From: a bacterium
GTDB lineage: Bacteria > Desulfobacterota > GWC2-55-46 > DRQE01
Assembly (NCBI GenBank): GCA_027017505.1
Contig: JALUQR010000056.1
Location: 1 to 5,342 of the forward strand
Length of the DNA: 5,342 nucleotides
Direction of reading: 5' to 3'
Within the stretch, counting starts at the first letter, position 1. Each line of letters begins with the position of its first letter. The notes under the pieces were generated by a model that did not search any database, had not been told where the DNA came from, and saw only the letters and a program-made list of their open reading frames with translations. Position numbers and translations under genes: made by a program. Shown here piece by piece: positions 1 through 5,261 of the stretch.

Positions 1-788
1 CGGGTGGGTCTGTAAAGGACAGACCCGCACTTAAGATGATAGAGGATGCGGAAAAATCTGGCAGACTCACAAAGGACAAGGTCATACTGGACTCCACCTC
101 TGGCAACACGGGCATTGCCTACGCCTGGATAGGGGCACACAAGGGCTACAAGGTTGAGCTTGTGGTTCCAGGCAATGTGAGCGAGGAGCGAAAAAAGATA
201 CTCAGTGCATACGGGGCAAAGGTGATATTCTCTGACCCGCTTGAGGGCTCAGACGGGGCCATAAGACTTTGCTGGAAGCTCTATGTGGATAACCCTGAAA
301 AGTACTGTAAACTTGACCAGTACAACAACCCCTCAAACCCGCTTGCCCATTATGAAACAACAGGCCCTGAGATAATCGCCCAGACACAGGGCAGAATCAC
401 CCATTTTGTCGCAAGCATCGGCACGGGAGGAACCATAATGGGTACGGGAAGAAGACTCAAGGAGTTCAGAAAGGACATAAAGGTCATAGCGGTTGAACCC
501 GATAGCCCCCTTCACGGGCTCGAAGGGCTGAAACACATGGCTTCAAGCATCGTTCCTGGCATATACCACGAGGAAGAACTGGACGATAAAATACCCGCAG
601 GCACAGAAGAAAGCTACGAGATGACCCGAAGACTCGCAAAAGAAGAGGGAATCCTTGCAGGACAGTCATCAGGGGCAGCACTTCTGGGTGCCATGAAACT
701 TGCAAAGACCCTCAAAGAGGGACTCATAGTGGTGATATTCCCGGATGGCGGGGATAAATACCTTTCCACCAGGGTGTGGGAGGATTGA
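1..788 (+). CDS. cysM: Cysteine synthase, CysM / O-phosphoserine sulfhydrylase-like, 5'-truncated
   Basis: PLP-dependent fold-type II enzyme that forms cysteine (or a carrier-bound cysteine) from an activated serine and a sulfur donor in the cytoplasm. The frame is open from base 3, so the ATG at 36 is internal. Just before it the codons read GGSVKDRPALK, the motif holding the PLP Schiff-base lysine (codon 15-17). By comparison with the family about 40 N-terminal residues are missing. Downstream are the substrate loop TSGNTG (96-113), the phosphate-binding loop GTGGT (420-434), SSGAA near the pyridine nitrogen (666-680), and the C-terminal FPDGGDKYLST. The stretch EGLKHMASSIVPG replaces the HKIQGIG-type loop of classical O-acetylserine CysK and resembles the mycobacterial CysM region, with Lys (531-533) where I recall Arg220, the O-phosphoserine-binding residue. 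The gene lies 15 bases before the JAMM peptidase gene, supporting a carrier-dependent role. Cystathionine beta-synthase-like activity is the main alternative. Confidence 0.88.
   Translation, partial: GGSVKDRPALKMIEDAEKSGRLTKDKVILDSTSGNTGIAYAWIGAHKGYKVELVVPGNVSEERKKILSAYGAKVIFSDPLEGSDGAIRLCWKLYVDNPEKYCKLDQYNNPSNPLAHYETTGPEIIAQTQGRITHFVASIGTGGTIMGTGRRLKEFRKDIKVIAVEPDSPLHGLEGLKHMASSIVPGIYHEEELDDKIPAGTEESYEMTRRLAKEEGILAGQSSGAALLGAMKLAKTLKEGLIVVIFPDGGDKYLSTRVWED
4..28 (+). repeat. Inverted repeat (hairpin) inside cysM
   Basis: GGGTCTGT (6-13) and ACAGACCC (19-26) are perfect reverse complements around a five-base AAAGG loop; a G.T wobble and a G-C pair extend the stem to about ten pairs. The arms encode the residues around the PLP lysine and the lysine codon is in the loop. 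It may be a by-product of coding. Confidence 0.5.
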
Positions 789-793
789 ACACA

Positions 794-799
794 GAGGTG
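794..799 (+). promoter_or_regulatory. Ribosome binding site of the JAMM peptidase gene
   Basis: GAGGTG lies four bases before the ATG at 804, inside the 15-base gap after the cysM stop. It supports 804 as the start. A very similar AGGTGTAG block precedes the permease start at 3352. Confidence 0.55.
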
Positions 800-803
800 T
801 AGA

Positions 804-1211
804 ATGCTCAAGATAACAAAACACGCAGTGGAAAAGATAAAAGAGGATGCCAGAAAGGCCTATCCAGAGGAGTGCTGTGGGCTCCTTGTGGGTAAAGATG
901 GAGTCGTGCTCGAAGCTGTAAGGGTAAAAAACATAAACACCGAACGGGCACACGACCGCTACGAGATAGACCCGCGTGAGTTCCTCATGGTGGAAAAGGA
1001 ATCTGCAAAGAGGGGATTGAGTGTGCTCGGCATATACCACTCACACCCTGATCACCCTGCAGAACCCTCTGAGTTCGACAGAACCAGGGCCTGGCCAGAA
1101 TACCTCTACCTTATAGTGGGTGTGAGAAAGGGCAATGAGCTGACACTGCGATGCTGGATGCTCGATGAAAACACAGAGCGGTTCAGAGAAGAGAAGATAA
1201 TGGAAGAATGA
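804..1211 (+). CDS. mec: M67-family JAMM/MPN+ metallopeptidase, Mec+-like
   Basis: Zinc-dependent isopeptidase/peptidase of 135 residues, the usual size of stand-alone prokaryotic JAMM proteins. The JAMM motif is complete: Glu23 in PEECCG, His79 and His81 in YHSHPDHP, then Ser89 and Asp92 in PSEFD, giving the pattern HxHP-x6-S-x2-D. In Mycobacterium tuberculosis the homologous Mec+ cuts cysteine from the C-terminus of the sulfur carrier CysO after CysM has built the adduct. The position directly after a CysM-type gene and before an E1-like gene fits that role. A SAMP-desampylase-like role (removal of a ubiquitin-like protein from targets, as for archaeal HvJAMM1) is the alternative. All catalytic residues are present, so an active enzyme is expected. 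Two adjacent cysteines (24, 25) flank the catalytic Glu, as in many members of the family. Confidence 0.9.
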   Translation: MLKITKHAVEKIKEDARKAYPEECCGLLVGKDGVVLEAVRVKNINTERAHDRYEIDPREFLMVEKESAKRGLSVLGIYHSHPDHPAEPSEFDRTRAWPEYLYLIVGVRKGNELTLRCWMLDENTERFREEKIMEE

Positions 1212-1296
1212 TTTCCTTTTAAAATCAATAAAATACACAACATACTTTACAACCATTATCAGTATATTTGTGGCCATTTAAGGAGGTAATTTCACG
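1212..1296 (+). promoter_or_regulatory. AT-rich intergenic gap, possible internal promoter region
   Basis: This 85-base stretch is the only sizeable non-coding gap and is visibly richer in A/T than the flanking genes. It contains the palindrome TTTTAAAA (1217-1224), a TATATTT run (1263-1269) and TGGCCA (1271-1276). If the organism is an archaeon, TTTTAAAAT could act as a TATA element about 75 bases before the ThiF-like start. I cannot find a well-spaced bacterial -35/-10 pair. There is no GC-rich hairpin followed by a T run, so no intrinsic terminator is supported. It may separate a cysM-mec transcript from the downstream genes, or may simply be a spacer. Confidence 0.3.
1281..1287 (+). promoter_or_regulatory. 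Strong Shine-Dalgarno sequence of the MoeB/ThiF-like gene
   Basis: AGGAGGT, nine bases before the ATG at 1297, is a near-perfect anti-Shine-Dalgarno match and the strongest isolated one in the window. It fixes the start at 1297 and suggests efficient independent translation of this gene after the gap. Confidence 0.8.
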
Positions 1297-2118
1297 ATGG
1301 ATTTTACAGAGGAGCAGATAGAGCGGTATTCCAGGCACATAATACTTCCAGAGGTTGGTGGAAAGGGGCAGAGGAAGCTTCTTTCCAGCAGGGTTTTTGT
1401 TGTGGGTGCTGGCGGGCTTGGCTCACCCGCGCTGATGTATCTTGCAGCAGCAGGGGTTGGCACAATAGGTATTGCAGATGGAGACAGGGTGGATTTGAGC
1501 AATCTTCAGCGTCAGATAATACACTCAACACCGAGGATTGGCACCCCCAAGGCCCTTTCCGCAAAGAAGACCATAGAGGAGCTCAACCCGGATGTTCGGG
1601 TCATAACCTTCAACGAGAGGATTACAAAGGACAACATAAGGCAGATTATAAGGGACTTCCATGTGGTGCTTGATGGATCGGACAATTTTCCCACAAGGTT
1701 TCTTGTAAACGATGCTGCGTTTTTCGAGCGCAAGCCCCTTGTATCTGGCAGTATGTTCAGGTTTGAGGGGCAGTTGTCTGTGTTCAAGCCCCATGAGGGC
1801 TCACCCTGTTACAGGTGTCTGTATCCCGAGCCACCTCCACCAGGGCTTGTTCCGAGCTGTCAGGAGGCAGGTGTGCTCGGTGCCCTCGCAGGGGTTATAG
1901 GTGTGCTACAGGCGGTTGAGACCATAAAGGAGATACTCGGTATAGGCGAGGGACTTGCAGGAAGGCTTCTTATATTTGACTCGCTCAGGATGGAGTTCAG
2001 AAAGGTTAAGATAAGAAAAGACCCCGAGTGCAGGCTCTGCGGAAGAGAGCCCACCATAAAGGAGCTCGTAACATATGAGGAAAGCTGTGAGGTAAGGCGT
2101 TCAGGCTGTGAAACTTAG
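1297..2118 (+). CDS. moeB: MoeB/ThiF/HesA-family E1-like adenylyltransferase
   Basis: ATP-dependent enzyme that adenylates the C-terminal Gly-Gly of a ubiquitin-like sulfur carrier (MoaD, ThiS or CysO type), priming it for thiocarboxylation. The 273 residues carry the family hallmarks: the N-terminal RYSRHIILPEVG helix (residues 11-21), nucleotide loop GAGGLGS (37-43), Asp61 and Asp63 in ADGD, NLQRQ (69-73), Lys86, and the Mg/ATP aspartate in DGSDN (126-130). The zinc cysteines are two CxxC pairs (171/174 and 245/248), and Cys188 in PSCQEAGVLG is the candidate catalytic cysteine. There is no C-terminal rhodanese domain, unlike MoeZ, so sulfur must come from a separate donor. The tail has two further cysteines (264, 271). 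With cysM and mec next to it, a CysO-like carrier is the favoured partner, but molybdopterin or thiamine synthesis cannot be excluded; the symbol is therefore provisional. The stop codon TAG touches the next ATG. Confidence 0.9.
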   Translation: MDFTEEQIERYSRHIILPEVGGKGQRKLLSSRVFVVGAGGLGSPALMYLAAAGVGTIGIADGDRVDLSNLQRQIIHSTPRIGTPKALSAKKTIEELNPDVRVITFNERITKDNIRQIIRDFHVVLDGSDNFPTRFLVNDAAFFERKPLVSGSMFRFEGQLSVFKPHEGSPCYRCLYPEPPPPGLVPSCQEAGVLGALAGVIGVLQAVETIKEILGIGEGLAGRLLIFDSLRMEFRKVKIRKDPECRLCGREPTIKELVTYEESCEVRRSGCET

Positions 2119-3312
2119 ATGAAAAAAAGCTATCTCAATAACCCCGGAACATTGAAGATAGACCTGATGCTCAGGGGCATAAGGATTGCCCGGGCAGAGG
2201 AGTCCCTGAGTTTCCTGGGCAGGGCAGGCGAGGGTGTGGATATTGTGCTCCCAGGGGGTTCACCAGTGAATGTGCCATGTGGTGAGGAGTTCACAAAAGA
2301 TTCCCCATATGTGCTCACAAAAAAGGGTGAAAGCTGGGTCATATCAGATGGCACGGGCGAGGTGGAGGTAAGGATTGTAAAAAGGCCTGAGTTTCTCTCA
2401 AAAACCACACACCAGGGCACACCCTACAGCGAGATTGCAACAGTGCACGGAAGCTATGTGCTCATAGTTCCAAAAAGAGAGTGTGTGTTCTTTGAAAAAA
2501 AAGTGGAATGTAGCTACTGTGCAGGTGGATACGACAGAAGGCCAGAAAGGGCCTACACCGTAGAAGAGGTGCTCGAGGTGGTTGCCTCGGTACTTGAGGA
2601 AGGGGTCTCCGAGATAATATACCTTTCCACAGGCTTTACCGAGGACGAAGACGGTGGCATAGGGTTTCTCATGCCCTACATAGAGGCCATAAAGAAAAGA
2701 TTTAACTGCCTTGTCGCTGTGGAGGCACTTCCACCAAAGGAAAACCACTGGATAGACCAGACCTATGCAGTGGGTGCAGATGCACTGCTCTATAACCTTG
2801 AGATATTCGACGAGGAGCTCTTTGAGGCCATCTGCCCTGGAAGGGCAAGGTTTATAGGAAGGAAGCGTTACATAGAGGCACTGAGATATGCCTCAAGCAT
2901 ATTTCCCAATGGCACGGTTGCATCGCACCTTATAGTGGGGCTTGAGCCACCAGGGTCCACATGCATGGGTATAGACTTCCTTACAGAGATGGGTGTGGTG
3001 CCAATACTTCCCATATACAGGCCACGGCCTGGTGGTGCACTGAGAATCGAGCCACTCAATGCAGAGGTGATAATACCAATATACATACACCTCTACAGGG
3101 CGGTAAAGAAGAGAAAAATCAACATGAACTGGATGAGGGATATAAGCATTGTTACAACACCCATAGAGGGCAGACTCCTTACAGGAGAGAAGACCAGCGG
3201 ATTGAGCGGGCTTATCGAGAGGTTCTACGGGACAAGGCTCGGGCTTAAGACCGCATGGGGGCTTTCCACACTGAGGCGCAAACTCAGGGTGAGGGAAGTT
3301 AAAGAGGACTGA
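2119..3312 (+). CDS. Unusual radical SAM protein (CX8CX2C), function unknown
   Basis: Protein of 397 residues that I read as a radical S-adenosylmethionine enzyme of unassigned function. Residues 1 to about 95 look like a beta-rich N-terminal domain that I do not recognise. The cluster motif follows in PKREC...ECSYCAGG: Cys122, Cys131 and Cys134, a CX8CX2C spacing instead of the standard CX3CX2C. TVEEVLEVVASVLEEG (147-162) and IIYLSTGF (166-173) match the first helix and the strand where many radical SAM proteins have the GGE-type SAM-binding motif. YNLEIFDEELFEAICPGR (225-242) and HLIVGLEPPG (270-279) resemble the biotin-synthase-like branch of the superfamily. The C-terminus (about 310-397) is basic. 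The start directly follows the upstream TAG with no good Shine-Dalgarno nearby, so translational coupling is likely; Met17 (2167) is an alternative start. The sulfur-assimilation neighbours suggest a sulfur-linked substrate, but this is inference only. Confidence 0.75.
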   Translation: MKKSYLNNPGTLKIDLMLRGIRIARAEESLSFLGRAGEGVDIVLPGGSPVNVPCGEEFTKDSPYVLTKKGESWVISDGTGEVEVRIVKRPEFLSKTTHQGTPYSEIATVHGSYVLIVPKRECVFFEKKVECSYCAGGYDRRPERAYTVEEVLEVVASVLEEGVSEIIYLSTGFTEDEDGGIGFLMPYIEAIKKRFNCLVAVEALPPKENHWIDQTYAVGADALLYNLEIFDEELFEAICPGRARFIGRKRYIEALRYASSIFPNGTVASHLIVGLEPPGSTCMGIDFLTEMGVVPILPIYRPRPGGALRIEPLNAEVIIPIYIHLYRAVKKRKINMNWMRDISIVTTPIEGRLLTGEKTSGLSGLIERFYGTRLGLKTAWGLSTLRRKLRVREVKED

Positions 3313-3343
3313 CAACCAAAAAAGAGAAAATCTATAACATGGC

Positions 3344-3348
3344 AGGTG
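3344..3348 (+). promoter_or_regulatory. Ribosome binding site of the permease gene
   Basis: AGGTG sits three bases before the ATG at 3352 in the 39-base gap after the radical SAM gene. The earlier ATG at 3339 overlaps this site, is in another frame and opens only a short frame, so 3352 is preferred. Confidence 0.5.
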
Positions 3349-3351
3349 TAG

Positions 3352-4785
3352 ATGGCTGTAGAGATAGACAGAAGGTCTATCTGGGTGTTACTTGTGCTCA
3401 GGGGTTTAAGGCCTGCGTTTTTTCTTCTTCTTGCAGGAGGGTTCTACTATCTTCTGAAGATGCCAGCCCCGGAGGGGCTAACCCCTGAGGGTAAGAACGC
3501 AATAGCGGTGTTTGCCCTGTGTCTTGTGCTGTGGGTGTCCAACATAATACCACTTGCAATAACAAGCCTTTTTGCCATTGCCCTTGTGCCACTTGTGGAC
3601 ATACTGCCAAAGGAAGAGGTCTACGGGCTGTTCGGAAACGAGGCGGTCTTCTTCATCCTGGGTGCATTCATACTGGCAGGTGCGGTGATGCACTCTGGGC
3701 TTTCCAACAGGATAGCCCTGGTAATAATGGAGAGATTCGGTGGTTCGCCCGTAAGGCTTCTTCTGAGTATATACCTTATGTCAGCGCTACTTTCGTGTTT
3801 TATGTCAGAGCATGCAGTCGCTGCGATGCTCTTTCCCATAGTGTTTGAGATTGCGAAGAGCCTGGGGCTGAGACCTGGCAGGTCAAACTACGGGAAGATG
3901 CTCTTTCTCTCGCTTGCCTGGGGCTGTGTTATAGGTGGTATTGCCACTTTTCTGGGTGGAGCAAGGGTGCCACTGGCACTGGGTATACTAAAGGAGACAA
4001 CGGGAAGGACCATAGACTTTATAAGCTATTCCATAGGGGTGTTGCCAGTGGTGGTGATAATGCTTGCGTTTGGTTATGTGCTTCTTACAAGGTTCTTCTC
4101 CATGGACATAGACAGCGTGGAGAAGGCCCACGAGGTGCTCAGAAGGCGCATACAGTCAATGGGCAGGATAGGCTATAATGAGTACATGGTGGGGTTCATA
4201 CTCCTTGCAACGGTCGTTGCATGGGCAACCCTGGGTGCAAGGGTGGGGCTTGCAACTGTTTCACTTTCTGCTGTGGTGGTGCTTTTTGTGCTCAGGCTTG
4301 TGCGGTGGAAGGATATAGAGGAGTATGTGAACTGGGGAATAATACTCATGTACGGTGGTGCCATAATAATGGGCACGGCCCTTGAAAGAAGTGGTGCTGC
4401 CATGTGGATAGCCCAGTCCACAGTGGGTGAATGGATTAAAGAGCCCTGGCTTGCTGTTGCGGTGCTCAGCCTTCTGGCACTTCTTTTCACAGAGGGTATA
4501 AGCAACGCAGCGGTTATTGCCATACTTCTGCCCGTGGGAATAGGACTTACAGGAGGGTTCAACATAGACCCCGTGCTCGTAACCTACTCAATAGCGGTGC
4601 CAGCAGGGCTTGCATTCACACTGCCACTTTCAACACCTGCAAATGCCATTGCGGTGTCATCAGCCTACCTGAGCATAAGGGATATGGCAAAGGCAGGTGT
4701 TATAATGAGTGTAACCTCATGGGTGGTGTTCAACCTGGTGGCAAGGTTTTACTGGCCACTTATAGGGCTCGGGGTGACGAGATGA
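3352..4785 (+). CDS. DASS/SLC13-family permease, probable sulfate transporter
   Basis: Integral membrane transporter of 477 residues with roughly a dozen hydrophobic segments and a short charged N-terminus. The family layout shows as two inverted halves. LWVSNIIPLAITSL (60-73) is the typical first scaffold region. FMSEHAVAAMLFPI (150-163) and EGISNAAVIAILLPVG (381-396) are the two re-entrant loop motifs that read SNT in dicarboxylate and sulfate members. LSTPANAIAVSSAYLSIRDMAKAG (426-449) is the conserved C-terminal signature. The two loop motifs are altered here, to SEH and SNA, so the bound anion or coupling ion may differ from well-studied members. Placement before a CysH-type reductase and after cysteine-synthesis genes favours sulfate, or another sulfur oxyanion, as substrate. 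A soluble region with many charged residues (about 250-275) separates the halves. Dicarboxylate transport is the alternative. The last codons overlap the next gene as ATGA. Confidence 0.85.
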   Translation: MAVEIDRRSIWVLLVLRGLRPAFFLLLAGGFYYLLKMPAPEGLTPEGKNAIAVFALCLVLWVSNIIPLAITSLFAIALVPLVDILPKEEVYGLFGNEAVFFILGAFILAGAVMHSGLSNRIALVIMERFGGSPVRLLLSIYLMSALLSCFMSEHAVAAMLFPIVFEIAKSLGLRPGRSNYGKMLFLSLAWGCVIGGIATFLGGARVPLALGILKETTGRTIDFISYSIGVLPVVVIMLAFGYVLLTRFFSMDIDSVEKAHEVLRRRIQSMGRIGYNEYMVGFILLATVVAWATLGARVGLATVSLSAVVVLFVLRLVRWKDIEEYVNWGIILMYGGAIIMGTALERSGAAMWIAQSTVGEWIKEPWLAVAVLSLLALLFTEGISNAAVIAILLPVGIGLTGGFNIDPVLVTYSIAVPAGLAFTLPLSTPANAIAVSSAYLSIRDMAKAGVIMSVTSWVVFNLVARFYWPLIGLGVTR

Positions 4786-5255
4786 AGGGAATACTGCTTG
4801 TGATACCTGGCTCAAGAAGGTCTGACAGGGCAATAGAATACGCGGTAAAGACCGCAAAAAAAGAGGGTGCAACCCTCTATGCACTGTACATACTGGACAG
4901 GGCAGTAGCAGAGGAGGCACTTGAAAGGTTCTCAGATGTGGGGTTTATAGGAGATAAACCCTCCACACAGCTATCAGAGGCAATAATGAAGGAGAGCAGA
5001 CAGCGTGGCTATGAAGAGCTCGGCAAGGTGCAGATAAAGGCCATGGAAGAGGGCGTGGACTTCGAGCCCCTTATGGAAGAGGGGGATTTCCTGAAAATCA
5101 TAAAAAAAACCATAGAAAAATATTCCATAGAGCTTATAATAACTATAAGAAAAAAAACAACCATCCTCAGGCGATACTTCTCTCCTTCAATGATAGATGA
5201 GCTGAAGGAGGAGGTTGCCTGCAGGGTGGAAATATTCGACGAGGAGGAGGTATAG
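4782..5255 (+). CDS. UspA-like protein lacking the ATP-binding glycines
   Basis: Soluble protein of 157 residues with a universal-stress-protein fold signature: an N-terminal beta strand MKGILLVIPGS (1-11), helix SDRAIEYAVKTAKKEGA (14-30), strand TLYALYILD (31-39), then a helix-rich middle and a GDFLKIIKKTIEKYSIELIITI strand-helix-strand (101-122). The usual ATP-binding signature G-x2-G-x9-G-S/T is replaced by TIRKKTTILRRYFSPS (121-136), without glycines, so nucleotide binding by the known mode is unlikely. The ATG at 4782 overlaps the permease stop (ATGA) and has GGGGTGA just before it. The frame is open further upstream to 4719, but that would add 21 residues inside the permease reading frame and is less likely. 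Tight coupling suggests it works with the permease, perhaps as a cytoplasmic regulator, as UspA-like domains do for some other transporters (inference). It is followed by a six-base gap and the CysH-like gene. Confidence 0.72.
   Translation: MKGILLVIPGSRRSDRAIEYAVKTAKKEGATLYALYILDRAVAEEALERFSDVGFIGDKPSTQLSEAIMKESRQRGYEELGKVQIKAMEEGVDFEPLMEEGDFLKIIKKTIEKYSIELIITIRKKTTILRRYFSPSMIDELKEEVACRVEIFDEEEV
4862..4878 (+). repeat. Short inverted repeat near the start of the UspA-like gene
   Basis: AGAGGGT (4862-4868) and ACCCTCT (4872-4878) pair perfectly around a three-base GCA loop, inside the coding region about 80 bases after the start. A stem of seven pairs is expected by chance in a window this size. 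Confidence 0.4.
4941..4961 (+). repeat. Inverted repeat with AGGAG loop inside the UspA-like gene
   Basis: GGGTTTAT (4941-4948) and ATAAACCC (4954-4961) are perfect reverse complements around a five-base AGGAG loop. The geometry (eight pairs, five-base purine loop, GGGT outer end) is the same as in the cysM hairpin at 4-28. It lies in coding sequence and no function can be assigned. Confidence 0.45.
5246..5251 (+). promoter_or_regulatory. Shine-Dalgarno sequence of the CysH-like gene
   Basis: GGAGGT lies inside the last codons of the UspA-like gene, ten bases before the ATG at 5262. It supports translation of the partial downstream gene and its membership in the same transcript. Confidence 0.6.
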
Positions 5256-5261
5256 GAAAAG

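Noticed and set aside
669..1040. Minus-strand open frame of 123 codons across the end of cysM and mec.
   Set aside because: It lies opposite two clearly real genes, has no recognisable motif, and its composition looks like an antisense shadow.
1217..1230. TTTTAAAA palindrome considered as a terminator after mec.
   Set aside because: There is no GC-rich stem and no following T run, so it does not look like an intrinsic terminator.
2119..2400. N-terminal domain of the radical SAM protein considered as a fused ThiS/CysO-like carrier.
   Set aside because: A functional carrier needs a free C-terminal Gly-Gly, which an N-terminal internal domain cannot offer, and I see no clear beta-grasp pattern.
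2893..3315. Minus-strand open frame of 140 codons opposite the radical SAM gene.
   Set aside because: Rich in Cys, His, Pro and Trp with no domain signature; it is the complement of a well-supported gene.
3339..3488. Short alternative frame starting at the ATG at 3339, just before the permease start.
   Set aside because: It overlaps the permease ribosome binding site, is out of frame, soon reaches a stop, and has no independent support.
3519..3848. Plus-strand open frame of 109 codons within the permease gene.
   Set aside because: It is out of frame with a strongly supported membrane protein and is Cys/Arg/Gly-rich as expected for a frame-shifted shadow.
4173..4565. Minus-strand open frame of 130 codons opposite the permease.
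   Set aside because: Its Ser/Thr/Ala-rich translation comes from reading the complement of hydrophobic codons; no ribosome binding site or family match is apparent.
4719..4781. Extended N-terminus of the UspA-like protein from the upstream ATG at 4719.
   Set aside because: It would lie deep in the permease coding region. The ATG at 4782 has the typical ATGA coupling and gives the normal Usp-fold start.
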